NCBI RefSeq assembly: GCF_017355915.2 | Contig: NZ_JAFEUV020000001.1 | Span: forward strand, 310,001 to 374,000 | Direction: 5' to 3' | From: Telluribacter roseus | GTDB lineage: Bacteria; Bacteroidota; Bacteroidia; Cytophagales; Spirosomataceae | Length of the DNA: 64,000 nucleotides | Part shown: positions 1 through 8,304 of the stretch, in pieces | Layout of the letters: the number at the start of each line of letters is the position of its first letter | How positions within the stretch are numbered: position 1 is the first letter of the stretch | Translations under genes and position numbers: made by a program | Notes under the pieces: model-generated | Databases searched by the model: none | Told to the model about the DNA's origin: nothing | The model's input: only the letters and a program-made list of their open reading frames with translations

Positions 1-115
1 GCCTAACCTTCACTATAAGGTGGGACCGTTTATGCAGAAAGTATCGGTGGGCCTGAAGGCCGTTTTACCGCAGCGAATCTTTGAGCGAATATTGCTTCGC
101 TTTTATGGAATGTAG
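1..115 (+). CDS. Short-chain dehydrogenase/reductase, C-terminal fragment
   Basis: An open frame enters from the left edge and stops with TAG at 113-115, giving 37 residues that end in ERILLRFYGM. The pattern, a Lys-rich segment then LPQRIFERIL and an aromatic-Gly-hydrophobic end, resembles the C-termini of SDR-family NAD(P)-dependent oxidoreductases of Bacteroidota that I recall. The catalytic Ser-Tyr-Lys and the Rossmann Gly motif would lie outside the window, so the family call is an inference from the tail only. The next gene starts about 70 bp downstream on the same strand. Confidence 0.45.
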   Translation, partial: PNLHYKVGPFMQKVSVGLKAVLPQRIFERILLRFYGM

Positions 116-183
116 TTCAAAACCATTTCTGAGGCTGGCTTGTTAGAGATTGGTACACTACTTTTTTGATCCGATCTTCCCTC

Positions 184-1728
184 ATGAACTACACTGACCT
201 TAGTACTAACCAACTCCTGCAGATCAAGACATTAGGCGAGCTGAAAGCGACGGGATACCGTTCCCGTACCATTAAGCAGGAGTTGCGTGATAACCTTATC
301 AGCAAATTACAGAAAAAGGAAGAGGTGTTCCCGGGCATCTGGGGGTACGAAGATACCGTACTTCCCGATGTAGAGCGAGCTATCCTCTCCATGCATAATA
401 TTAACCTGCTGGGGCTCCGCGGTCAGGCCAAAACGCGAATAGCCCGTATGATGGTGAACCTGCTCGACGAGTACGTACCTATGGTAGCCGGTACCGACCT
501 GAACGACGATCCCCTGCATCCGCTCTCGCGCCATGCCCGGGATATTATAGCCGAGCAGGGCGATGATACGCCTATTGAGTGGCTGCACCGCGATGACCGC
601 TACACCGAAAAACTAGCTACCCCCGACGTATCCGTAGCTGACCTCATTGGCGACGTAGACCCTATCAAGGCTGCTACCCTGAAGTTGCCTTATTCAGACG
701 AGCGCGTTATCCACTTTGGCCTTATTCCGCGCTCGCACCGGGGTATTTTTGTTATCAACGAGCTTCCTGACCTGCAGGCGCGTATCCAGGTAGCCCTGTT
801 TAATATACTGCAGGAAGGCGACATCCAGATCCGGGGTTTTAAGCTCCGACTGCCCCTGGACATCCAGTTTGTATTTACGGCTAATCCCGAGGATTATACC
901 AACCGGGGAAGCATCGTGACGCCTCTGAAAGACCGTATCGACAGCCAGATCGTAACGCACTATCCAAAGACTATCGAAGTAGGTAAGAAGATCACGCAGC
1001 AGGAAGCTGTCATCAAGACTGAGCAGAAAGGCATGGTCCTGACCAATGAATTAATCAAAGACCTGATTGAGCAGATTGCGATGGAGGCCCGTGAAAGCGA
1101 GTATGTCGACAGCAAAAGTGGCGTGTCGGCCCGTATGACCATTTCGGCCTACGAAAGCCTGATCAGCGCCGCCGAGCGGCGTTGCCTGCTCAATGGAGAG
1201 AAGTCTACCTACATCCGTATTTCGGACCTGTATGGCGTAGTACCGGCCATCTGCGGTAAAGTAGAGCTGGTGTACGAAGGTGAGGTAGAGGGGCCGGTTA
1301 TTGTAGCGCAGAACCTGATCGGCAAGGCCATTCGTACGCAATTCCTGAACTACTTCCCCAATCCGGAGAAAGCTAAGAAGACTAAGCGGAACCCGTTCGG
1401 AAAGGTAATTGAGTGGTTTGGCGCGGGTCATGAGATGGACCTGATGAGCGATATGACTGACCGGGAGTACCAGGCCCGCCTGGGTACCATCGAAGGACTC
1501 GATGACTTTGTGGATGAGTATGCCTCCCGACTAGGCAAAGAAGAGAAGCTGTTTATGATGGAGTTTGCCCTGCACGGCATGGCCGAATACTCTCTGATTG
1601 GCAAGCAGGCCCTGGATCGGGGAACGCACTTCAAGGATCTGGTCAGCAGCATGTTTTCGGGACCGGGTCGCGATGATGACGATGATTTCGGCGACTTCGA
1701 CGATGACGACAACGACGACAGGTACTAA
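184..1728 (+). CDS. MoxR / Mg-chelatase ChlI-like AAA+ ATPase
   Basis: A 514-residue AAA+ protein of the MoxR/Mg-chelatase I-like group, whose members usually act as chaperone-like ATPases with a VWA-domain partner. The P-loop is GLRGQAKT (residues 77-84), with Ala where Gly is usual before the Lys-Thr. The Walker B region reads GIFVINEL (187-194), with Asn-Glu instead of Asp-Glu. The sensor-1 stretch FVFTANPEDY and an arginine-finger candidate in TPLKDR follow. The tail is extremely acidic (runs of Asp). An in-frame TTG lies 18 bp upstream, but the ATG at 184 is preferred. The probable VWA partner is 20 kb away (21592-22695, minus) rather than adjacent. Substrate unknown. A terminator follows at once. 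Confidence 0.8.
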   Translation: MNYTDLSTNQLLQIKTLGELKATGYRSRTIKQELRDNLISKLQKKEEVFPGIWGYEDTVLPDVERAILSMHNINLLGLRGQAKTRIARMMVNLLDEYVPMVAGTDLNDDPLHPLSRHARDIIAEQGDDTPIEWLHRDDRYTEKLATPDVSVADLIGDVDPIKAATLKLPYSDERVIHFGLIPRSHRGIFVINELPDLQARIQVALFNILQEGDIQIRGFKLRLPLDIQFVFTANPEDYTNRGSIVTPLKDRIDSQIVTHYPKTIEVGKKITQQEAVIKTEQKGMVLTNELIKDLIEQIAMEARESEYVDSKSGVSARMTISAYESLISAAERRCLLNGEKSTYIRISDLYGVVPAICGKVELVYEGEVEGPVIVAQNLIGKAIRTQFLNYFPNPEKAKKTKRNPFGKVIEWFGAGHEMDLMSDMTDREYQARLGTIEGLDDFVDEYASRLGKEEKLFMMEFALHGMAEYSLIGKQALDRGTHFKDLVSSMFSGPGRDDDDDFGDFDDDDNDDRY

Positions 1729-1756
1729 GCAGTAGCTTTGTTAGTATATATCTTTG

Positions 1757-1791
1757 GCCACCTGAGCACCAACTGCTCAGGTGGCTTTTTT
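1757..1791 (+). terminator. Intrinsic terminator after the AAA+ ATPase gene
   Basis: Perfect 11-bp stem GCCACCTGAGC / GCTCAGGTGGC (1757-1767 and 1775-1785) with a 7-nt loop, followed by a run of six T. Confidence 0.9.
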
Positions 1792-1801
1792 ATGAGGTAT
1801 C

Positions 1802-2917
1802 TTAAAAATACAGGAAGCTGTAAAATAGTACCCCAGCCAGGCAAAGCAGCGCCACCAGGCCGTAGGAGGACGAAAGAAGAAAGAACTTTGACAGAGTTGT
1901 CATTCTGGACTGGCCGTACACCCGCCGCATGGATTTGTACAGATAAAAGAACAGCAGGAGCGTCGTCAGTACCAGAAAGTAGTCTTTGCCAGCCAGAGAG
2001 TCGAGCAGGATTGCCAGCGTGTAGGCTATAAACACGATGGTATGAAAATGTACCGAAAAGATCAGGTGCTCGTAGTAGTAGTGTTTGCGGCCGTAAAGAG
2101 CAAGCAGAAGCAGCGCCACCACGGGCATAAGGATAAACATCACCACCGAAAGGCTCTTGAGTACCTTTCGTACAAATTCCTTGACATTGAACTCAAAAGC
2201 ATACTTGGGCGACTGCTTTAGCAGCCGGCGGTAGAGGAAGTTGTCCGACGATCCATGGGCTTTGAGGTAGGCTCCCAGCTCTTCATCCGACATGGTACTG
2301 AACTTCTGTACATCCTTTGGCGTCTGGAGCGTACTGTCACCCGTAATCTCCATCAACAGATTTCCCGAATCATCACCCGATGTACTATCCAGCCGGGTAA
2401 TCATGGCGTTGAGCTTCTGCCGCTGGGTACTGTCCGCTGTCGGAGCAAAGGTACTAATCAGCGAGTCCTGCTGGGCCTCACTCATGTACTGGTAGGCCAG
2501 TATGTCATTGCGGTTTACGTTATAGGTCGTGCTATCTACTTGTACAGCAACGGAGCGGAAGTCGATGGTCCTGCCGTCCTGGATGCTGCTATCAAAGACC
2601 GTATTCAGAAGCAGAAAGAACACAAAGCTGACAAAGACGTACATACGGGCAGGAGGTACATAGCGCGCCCGCTTGCCATCCAGGAAGTCTTTGGTAATCT
2701 TACCCGGTTTGGTAAAAATAGCTTTGCTTGTTTCCCAAAGTTTGGTATCGAAGTGGGTGATGCTCTCTACGAACTCATAGAGCAGGTGCCCCAGGGGGAT
2801 TTTCAGGTCGTGGTTCTCCTGGCCGCAACTGGGACAGTAGTTATCCTCCGGATGGAGTAGGTGATTACAATTCGGACAGACGGAATGCTTGCGCCGATGC
2901 TTATGCGTTGCGAACAT
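1802..2917 (-). CDS. DUF3667 family membrane protein with N-terminal zinc ribbon
   Basis: A 371-residue protein. The N-terminus carries two CxxC knuckles (Cys14, Cys17, Cys28, Cys31), a zinc-ribbon arrangement. The block after it, with the GKRARYVPPARMYVF stretch leading into the first membrane segment (about 92-106), is typical of DUF3667. A polar, Ser/Thr/Asp-rich section (about 110-240) is probably extracytoplasmic. Four hydrophobic segments follow towards the C-terminus. Family function is not known to me. It lies downstream of recA on the same strand but is separated from it by a terminator, so it is probably transcribed alone. Confidence 0.75.
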   Translation of the reverse strand: MFATHKHRRKHSVCPNCNHLLHPEDNYCPSCGQENHDLKIPLGHLLYEFVESITHFDTKLWETSKAIFTKPGKITKDFLDGKRARYVPPARMYVFVSFVFFLLLNTVFDSSIQDGRTIDFRSVAVQVDSTTYNVNRNDILAYQYMSEAQQDSLISTFAPTADSTQRQKLNAMITRLDSTSGDDSGNLLMEITGDSTLQTPKDVQKFSTMSDEELGAYLKAHGSSDNFLYRRLLKQSPKYAFEFNVKEFVRKVLKSLSVVMFILMPVVALLLLALYGRKHYYYEHLIFSVHFHTIVFIAYTLAILLDSLAGKDYFLVLTTLLLFFYLYKSMRRVYGQSRMTTLSKFFLLSSSYGLVALLCLAGVLFYSFLYF

Positions 2918-2952
2918 GAGGAGGTACAGAAATAGGCGTAGTAACAGGATAC

Positions 2953-2989
2953 AAAAAAAAGGAGAAACCCGAAAGTTTCCCCTTTTTTA
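2953..2989 (-). terminator. Intrinsic terminator of recA
   Basis: On the minus strand GGGGAAAC pairs with GTTTCTCC around a short loop and is followed by eight T. The one imperfect position is a G-U wobble in minus-strand RNA but a mismatch in plus-strand RNA, so the direction fits recA. Confidence 0.8.
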
Positions 2990-3017
2990 GCTCTGAATTT
3001 TCAGACTAGCTTCTATA

Positions 3018-4082
3018 TTATTCAGGTGAGCCGTCATCTACCAGGTTAGGCTCGGCTGTGTCAACAAGTGCTTCCGAGTCAGTACCTACCCTTGCGCGGA
3101 TCTTTTTCTCCACCTCTTCCATCAGCTCAGGATTATCTTTAATCAGCTGCTTCACGGCATCGCGACCCTGACCGAGACGGTTGCCTTCGTAGCTGAACCA
3201 TGAGCCTGACTTCTTGATGATATCCAGCTCTACGGCCAGGTCAATCACTTCACCAGCCTTAGAGATACCCTCACCGTACATGATGTCGAACTCAATCACC
3301 TTAAATGGAGGCGCCAGTTTGTTCTTTACCACCTTCACGCGGGTACGGTTACCCAGGATGTTGTCGGCGCTCTCTTTGATCTGACCTACACGACGAATAT
3401 CCAGACGTACCGAAGCGTAGTACTTAAGGGCGTTACCACCCGTGGTAGTTTCGGGGTTACCAAACATCACACCGATCTTCTCACGAAGTTGGTTGATGAA
3501 GATACAGCAGCAGCCGGTCTTGTTGATCACACCGGTGAGCTTACGCAGCGCCTGTGACATCAGACGTGCCTGCAGACCCATCTTGCTGTCACCCATTTCG
3601 CCTTCGAGCTCAGCACGGGGTACAAGGGCCGCCACGGAGTCAATCACGATAATATCAATTGCTCCACTGCTGATCAGGTGCTCAGCAATTTCGAGTGCCT
3701 GCTCACCGCTGTCGGGCTGTGAGATGAGGAGGTTTTTAGTATCGATACCGAGTTTCTCGGCGTAAGAACGGTCAAAAGCGTGCTCAGCATCCACGATAGC
3801 TGCGAGGCCACCGTTCTTCTGAGCTTCGGCGATGCAGTGCATAGCCAGGGTAGTTTTACCTGATGATTCAGGACCGTATACTTCTACGATACGGCCACGG
3901 GGTACTCCACCGATACCCAATGCCAGGTCCAGTCCTAATGAACCGGTAGAAATAATGGGAATATCCAGCACCTTACTGTCGCTGAGGCGCATGACGGTGC
4001 CTTTACCGAAGGTTTTGTCTAGTTTTTCGAGCGTAGTTTGCAAGGCTTTAAGCTTGCTGTCCTTATCTACGGATTGTGCCAT
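3018..4082 (-). CDS. recA: Recombinase RecA
   Basis: A 354-residue RecA, the ATP-dependent strand-exchange protein of homologous recombination. The Walker A motif GPESSGKT is at residues 70-77. Other clear landmarks are VDAEHAFD, the L1 loop region around [14 protein letters not shown], the [16 protein letters not shown] segment leading into L2 ([13 protein letters not shown]), and an acidic C-terminal tail. The frame stays open another 48 codons upstream, but those residues are basic and unlike RecA, and contain the leader hairpin. The ATG at 4082 gives the family's normal start ([14 protein letters not shown]). Transcribed alone, towards DUF3667, with its own terminator and a terminator-like hairpin in the leader. 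Confidence 0.98.
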   Translation of the reverse strand: MAQSVDKDSKLKALQTTLEKLDKTFGKGTVMRLSDSKVLDIPIISTGSLGLDLALGIGGVPRGRIVEVYGPESSGKTTLAMHCIAEAQKNGGLAAIVDAEHAFDRSYAEKLGIDTKNLLISQPDSGEQALEIAEHLISSGAIDIIVIDSVAALVPRAELEGEMGDSKMGLQARLMSQALRKLTGVINKTGCCCIFINQLREKIGVMFGNPETTTGGNALKYYASVRLDIRRVGQIKESADNILGNRTRVKVVKNKLAPPFKVIEFDIMYGEGISKAGEVIDLAVELDIIKKSGSWFSYEGNRLGQGRDAVKQLIKDNPELMEEVEKKIRARVGTDSEALVDTAEPNLVDDGSPE

Positions 4083-4114
4083 AAAGGATGTGTGAAAAGA
4101 TTTGTTTGTTGCAT

Positions 4115-4147
4115 AAAAAAAGCGGCTACGGGTACTTCCAGAACCGC
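4115..4147 (-). terminator. Terminator-like hairpin in the recA leader
   Basis: In minus-strand RNA, GCGGUUCUGG pairs with CCGUAGCCGC at nine of ten positions around a 6-nt loop and is followed directly by seven U. It ends about 33 nt before the recA ATG and lies downstream of the best recA promoter candidate. It could be an attenuator or simply block read-through. No upstream gene on this strand needs it. Confidence 0.6.
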
Positions 4148-4171
4148 CTCTTACTCTTACTGTTTCTGATG

Positions 4172-4202
4172 TAAATTTACTTTTTTTTGATGAGAAAACC
4201 AA
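4172..4202 (-). promoter_or_regulatory. Candidate recA promoter
   Basis: On the minus strand a TTG (4202-4200) is followed after 20 nt by TAAATTTA (4179-4172), a seven-of-eight match to the Bacteroidota -7 box TAnnTTTG. Initiation would fall near 4165, placing the leader hairpin inside the transcript. Confidence 0.4.
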
Positions 4203-4523
4203 CGGTTTTGCCAGTACTTCCCGCACAATTTCAGCCTTTTTTTATTGGTTGTTTATCAGCCTCTTTCAGCCCTTTACAACCCAGGCTAAACTTCCACAGG
4301 TAGCTATGTAAGTAGCTTATACACAGTGTGCTTTTTGAGGAGGCGTGTGTGGAGGAGAAACAGGTTTTCTGCCCTCTGACCAGTCCCTCACTCTATTGAT
4401 TCAGGAGAGCTCCGATGGTTGGTCCGGTTACCCCTGCAGGTACCGGGCAAAGTACTCGCAGTGGCCCCTATGTACTACCAATAAAAACCAAAAAAAGTTG
4501 CAGGAACTGACATTCCTCATCTT
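4203..4523. other. Intergenic region between recA and the desaturase
   Basis: No convincing gene. A 73-codon open frame on the plus strand (4345-4566) has no family signature and no promoter. A single DnaA-box-like nonamer TTATACACA lies at about 4318-4326, without a second copy nearby. Otherwise nothing recognised. Confidence 0.4.
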
Positions 4524-4550
4524 TTGCCGAAAGGGGTACCGCTACATTTG
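4524..4550 (+). promoter_or_regulatory. Candidate promoter of the desaturase gene
   Basis: TACATTTG (4543-4550) is a perfect -7 box of the TAnnTTTG type. The nearest TTG (4524-4526) is 16 nt upstream, shorter than the usual 19-20, so the -33 element is doubtful. Confidence 0.4.
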
Positions 4551-4590
4551 TCGGGTATTCATTTAAATTATCTTTTTGTAAGAACCTCCT

Positions 4591-5337
4591 ATGGAAATAC
4601 TGATCTTCTTCATTGCGCACTGGTACCTGTCTCTACTCATGCAAACCTTCTTCCTGCACCGCTACGCGGCTCACAAGATCTTTACGATGAGCCCGGGCTG
4701 GGAGAAGTTTTTCTATACGCTAACTTGGATTTTCCAGGGATCGTCTTTTCTGAGCCCCTACGCCTACGGGGTCATGCACCGGCTGCACCACGCCCACGCC
4801 GACACCGAGGACGATCCGCACTCGCCTGAGTTCTCCAAAAACATCTTTGATATGATGCTGAAGACCAAAAACTACTACAACAACATCGTACACCGGCGCG
4901 ACACTATTGCGGCCAAGTTTAAGAAGGGAGTACCTCACTGGGCGTTTATGGAGCGTATTGGTGACTCCTGGCTATCCCGAATCAGTTGGGGCGTGGTATA
5001 CACGCAGTTTTATATCCAGTTTGCTACCGAGTGGTGGATGTTCCTGCTGCTGCCTATCCACTTCCTGATGGGGCCTGTACACGGTGTTATTATCAACTGG
5101 TACGCGCACCGCTACGGCTATGTCAACTTCAAGGTCAATGATACCGCCAAAAACCTGCTGCCTTTCGACTTCCTGATGATGGGTGAGTCGTACCACAACA
5201 ACCACCACAAGTACGGTGGTAGGGCCAACTTTGGGTTTAAGTGGCATGAGTTTGACCCGACCTATCCGTTTATCCTGTTGCTGAATGCCCTGAAAATCAT
5301 CAAGCTCAAACCCAACAATGACCTGAACTACATGTAG
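4591..5337 (+). CDS. Acyl-CoA/acyl-lipid fatty acid desaturase
   Basis: A 248-residue integral membrane di-iron desaturase, which inserts a double bond into acyl chains and so adjusts membrane fluidity. The three histidine boxes are plain: HRYAAH (23-28), HRLHH (63-67) and HNNHH (202-206), with DPHSP after the second. A further NWYAHRYGY stretch sits at 169-177. Membrane spans lie around the boxes at roughly 2-20, 40-60 and 145-170. Length fits the short bacterial stearoyl-CoA desaturase-like class. Monocistronic, with a promoter candidate upstream and a strong terminator downstream. Regiospecificity cannot be told from sequence. Confidence 0.88.
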   Translation: MEILIFFIAHWYLSLLMQTFFLHRYAAHKIFTMSPGWEKFFYTLTWIFQGSSFLSPYAYGVMHRLHHAHADTEDDPHSPEFSKNIFDMMLKTKNYYNNIVHRRDTIAAKFKKGVPHWAFMERIGDSWLSRISWGVVYTQFYIQFATEWWMFLLLPIHFLMGPVHGVIINWYAHRYGYVNFKVNDTAKNLLPFDFLMMGESYHNNHHKYGGRANFGFKWHEFDPTYPFILLLNALKIIKLKPNNDLNYM

Positions 5338-5393
5338 CGGGGAATAGAAGCAATCACTTTAGAGCTGGCTTCGTTACTACCAGGAGGCCAGGC

Positions 5394-5429
5394 AGAAGGT
5401 CCGGATTTAGAACCGGACCTTCTTTTTTT
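5394..5429 (+). terminator. Intrinsic terminator of the desaturase gene
   Basis: Perfect 10-bp stem GAAGGTCCGG / CCGGACCTTC (5395-5404 and 5413-5422) with an 8-nt loop, then seven T. Confidence 0.92.
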
Positions 5430-5481
5430 GGTTGTTAAGCTAGTATTTACAAATTTTGGGAAACGCACTCTTGATTTCTGC

Positions 5482-6516
5482 ATGTTCAAAAAAATAGTTC
5501 TGGCCCTTGTACTGATACTTCTAGCCCTTGGAATTTACTACCGTGATCTGGTCAGCTACGGCTGGATGCAGGCCAAGGGGCAGCTCAGTATACTGGCCAA
5601 TGTACGGGATGTGTCGGACGTACTCAGCGATCCAGCTTTCCCGGATTCACTCAAAGCCCGCATACGTCTTATTCAGGAGATAAAGCAGTTTGGCGTGGAT
5701 TCGCTGGGGCTCAATCCTTCCAAAAACTACACTACCTTTTACGACCAGGGCGGAAAGCCTATTTTGTGGGTAATCACGGCTTCGGATCGCTATAAGCTCA
5801 ACGCCCGCGAGTGGAGCTTCCCGATCATTGGTTCATTTGCCTACAAGGGCTACTTTGACTCTACCCGCGCCGCCCGCGAGGAAGCCGAGCTGATCAGGGA
5901 GGGGCTGGATACGGATATAGGAGAGGTATCGGCCTGGTCGACGCTGGGGTACCTGAAAGACCCAATTCTTTCCAGCATGCTTTACCGAACCGAAGGGAGC
6001 CTGGCCAGCCTTATTCTGCACGAGCTGACGCACGGTACCCTGTTTGTGAAAAATAATCTTGAACTGAATGAAAACCTGGCCTCCTTTGTAGGAGACGTGG
6101 GAGCCGTGCGCTTCCTGAACCACAAGTACGGCCCGGATTCGCCGCAACTAAAGCGGTACCAGTACTCCAAGCGGTACAACGATGCCTATTCGCAGCATAT
6201 ACTCCGGGGAGGCAACCGGCTGGATAGCCTGTACGCTACTTTTCCGGATCAGCAGCCTACTGCGCAGAAGGATACGCTCAAGTACCGGCTGATCAGAGAC
6301 ATTGTATATGACCTGGATACACTACTCGGAGGGCAACGTTCGTTGACTAAAAAAAGGCGTTGGGATGAAACTAAACTACCTAACAACGCGTACTTTATTG
6401 GGTTCCAGACATATAAATCCCAGCAGAATGCCTTCCAGGAGGAGTTTGAGAAGAGGTTTGGTGGAGATTTCAAAAGGTATTTAGCTTATCTGAAAGAGAA
6501 GTACCCGTCGTTGTGA
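5482..6516 (+). CDS. PF10023-type putative aminopeptidase (zinc metallopeptidase)
   Basis: A 344-residue protein of the family annotated as putative aminopeptidase (PF10023). One N-terminal membrane or signal segment (FKKIVLALVLILLALGIYY) precedes a periplasmic domain. The metal site HELTH is at residues 180-184, with a downstream glutamate in NENLASFVG (about Glu197) as the likely third ligand. The open frame extends 18 codons upstream to a TTG inside the preceding terminator, so the ATG at 5482 is chosen. It lies 17 bp before the DUF3108 gene and the two are probably cotranscribed. Natural substrate unknown. Confidence 0.8.
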   Translation: MFKKIVLALVLILLALGIYYRDLVSYGWMQAKGQLSILANVRDVSDVLSDPAFPDSLKARIRLIQEIKQFGVDSLGLNPSKNYTTFYDQGGKPILWVITASDRYKLNAREWSFPIIGSFAYKGYFDSTRAAREEAELIREGLDTDIGEVSAWSTLGYLKDPILSSMLYRTEGSLASLILHELTHGTLFVKNNLELNENLASFVGDVGAVRFLNHKYGPDSPQLKRYQYSKRYNDAYSQHILRGGNRLDSLYATFPDQQPTAQKDTLKYRLIRDIVYDLDTLLGGQRSLTKKRRWDETKLPNNAYFIGFQTYKSQQNAFQEEFEKRFGGDFKRYLAYLKEKYPSL

Positions 6517-6533
6517 ACAACTGAAATGTAGCC

Positions 6534-7325
6534 ATGAACAAACTGAAGATTATTGTACTGCTTACCATAGTTTCCCTAGCCACAGTAGCTTTTGCCCCTT
6601 TCGAAGGATACCGTACCGTCCGGAACGAGAGCTTTGTAAAAGGCGAACGGATAGAGTATCGGGTCCACTACGGCATCATCAATGCCGCCGAGGCCAGAGT
6701 AGAGGTGTCCCGTTCGTTAGTATCTGTCAATAACCGGCCCTGCTACCGCGTCAACGTAAGTGGCAAGACTGTAGGAGCCTTCGACATGATCACGCGGGTA
6801 CGGGATCAGTGGCGCTCGTATATAGATACATCGGCGATCCTGCCCCATATGTTCTACCGCAATATCCAGGAGAACAACTTCCGTAAAGAGGAAACGGTCA
6901 TATTCAATCACGGCGCCAATACGGCCTACGACAAAGACCTGCAAAAGACGTATAAAGTACCTAACAATATCCATGATATCATCAGTGGCTATTTCTTCCT
7001 GCGTACGCTGGATTTTGGCCGGATCGGTGTAGGTGAAGTAGTGGAGGTACCTACTTTTTTTGATGGAGAGGTATATAAGCTGCGGATACGCTACGGCGGA
7101 AAGAGTGAAATAAAGACCAAGTTTGGTAGAATAAAGGTCCTAAAGCTTACTCCCTTCATACCAGACAACAAGCTGTTCAAAGGAGAGAATCCTATGACGC
7201 TCTGGGTATCCGACGATGATAATAAGATACCCGTGAAGGCGGAGGTAGAACTGGTGATCGGCTCCCTGGACATGGATATAAAGGGCTACAGAGGCCTCCG
7301 GACCGAACCTAACTGGATAAAGTAG
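6534..7325 (+). CDS. DUF3108 family periplasmic protein
   Basis: 263 residues with an N-terminal signal-like hydrophobic segment (KLKIIVLLTIVSLATVAFA). The rest is a beta-rich domain containing the DUF3108 landmarks GERIEYRVHYGIINAAEA, a central FFLRTLDF segment and a closing LWVSDDDNKIPVKAE strand. Probably exported to the periplasm. Function not established. It follows the aminopeptidase by 17 bp and its 3' end overlaps the convergent FemAB-like gene by 17 bp (7309-7325). Confidence 0.75.
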   Translation: MNKLKIIVLLTIVSLATVAFAPFEGYRTVRNESFVKGERIEYRVHYGIINAAEARVEVSRSLVSVNNRPCYRVNVSGKTVGAFDMITRVRDQWRSYIDTSAILPHMFYRNIQENNFRKEETVIFNHGANTAYDKDLQKTYKVPNNIHDIISGYFFLRTLDFGRIGVGEVVEVPTFFDGEVYKLRIRYGGKSEIKTKFGRIKVLKLTPFIPDNKLFKGENPMTLWVSDDDNKIPVKAEVELVIGSLDMDIKGYRGLRTEPNWIK

Positions 7326-8292
7326 CCTGCCTGATACGCCATTCCTGGATCTCCCGCAGGGGAAAAGGCAGGCTGTTTTTTCGGATGCTGTAAAAAGCCT
7401 TTTTCTCCGCTCCAAAGCTCCGGTAATAGTCCACAATACTGGGAACTTCGGGACTTTCAAAATCAAATACACTATCTAGGTTGGAATGGCTCCGCAGGTA
7501 CTGATCCAGCAGGTACGTACGGGCGTTTTGTTTTCTTCCCGTCTGATCCGCTGCATTGAACAGGTAGATCACCCTTTTCCCTTCTTCGACCAGCATTACT
7601 CCCGCATGGGGCTCGCTTCCTAATCCGGCATAAAGTACCTGCACCAGGCCTCTTTTACGAAGTTCTCTGTACAGGGCTTTTAGTAGTTCGTAGGCCTTTT
7701 CACTGACGCCACCCTGTATGCCCTGCGCGTGGTAGGTACGGAACATGTCAATTAAAGGTACTATATCCTCCTGCTCCCTTATTGTCCAGCCTGCCTTACT
7801 AGCGCGTTTCAGATTCTTTTTCCGATCCTGACTATATCTTCCTTCTATACCCGCGTACGGTTGGTTGAGTGGCAGCCAGTGCGTATGGAGCCTTTGGTAC
7901 TGTATACTGGGGTAGGTAGGGAGTAAATCAGCTAGCAGAGGCGTATTGTCCGGATGGAAAGTATAGCTGCTGATGTAGCGGAAGTGCCGGTCAAGTACCC
8001 GCAGAAAAGCGTCAGCGATATCTTTAGTTAGAGGAATGGCTGAAAACAGTCCCAGGTACTGACAGAAGAAGGGCTGCTGAATGACGGGCAGACCCCATTT
8101 TTTACGGATGGGCAGAGGCATCACTACCTGGTATTCCTCGGCCGAAGGCCACACCAGCGCCGACCAGCCGGGCGATACCACATCGAGGTACCAGCTATAC
8201 CCGTACACGACCCGTTGTTGGGATTGCTGTATGAGCTGATCCCAGCGCTGTGCATCAATCTGTGAGCGGCAAAGTAGTAGGGGAGTAGTCAC
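7309..8292 (-). CDS. FemAB/GNAT-like acyltransferase-fold protein
   Basis: A 327-residue cytosolic protein with no signal or membrane segment. The central segment (SQDRKKNLKRASKAGW, then an alternating region with HAGVMLVEEGKRVIYLFNAA) resembles the FemAB/CelD-type GNAT double-fold proteins used for peptidoglycan bridges or exopolysaccharide. C-terminal features are FDFESPEVPSIVDYYRSFGAEK, a typical GNAT/FemAB closing motif. Starts 12 bp after dnaA ends on the same strand, so it may be cotranscribed with dnaA. Substrate unknown; a plain GNAT assignment is equally possible. Confidence 0.65.
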   Translation of the reverse strand: MTTPLLLCRSQIDAQRWDQLIQQSQQRVVYGYSWYLDVVSPGWSALVWPSAEEYQVVMPLPIRKKWGLPVIQQPFFCQYLGLFSAIPLTKDIADAFLRVLDRHFRYISSYTFHPDNTPLLADLLPTYPSIQYQRLHTHWLPLNQPYAGIEGRYSQDRKKNLKRASKAGWTIREQEDIVPLIDMFRTYHAQGIQGGVSEKAYELLKALYRELRKRGLVQVLYAGLGSEPHAGVMLVEEGKRVIYLFNAADQTGRKQNARTYLLDQYLRSHSNLDSVFDFESPEVPSIVDYYRSFGAEKKAFYSIRKNSLPFPLREIQEWRIRQATLSS

Positions 8293-8304
8293 CGGTTGAG
8301 GTTT

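Noticed and set aside
4318-4326. Lone DnaA-box-like nonamer TTATACACA
   Set aside because: One copy of a near-consensus nonamer is expected by chance at this scale.
4345-4566. 73-codon open frame between recA and the desaturase
   Set aside because: No family pattern, poor codon agreement with neighbours, and it runs over the desaturase promoter candidate.
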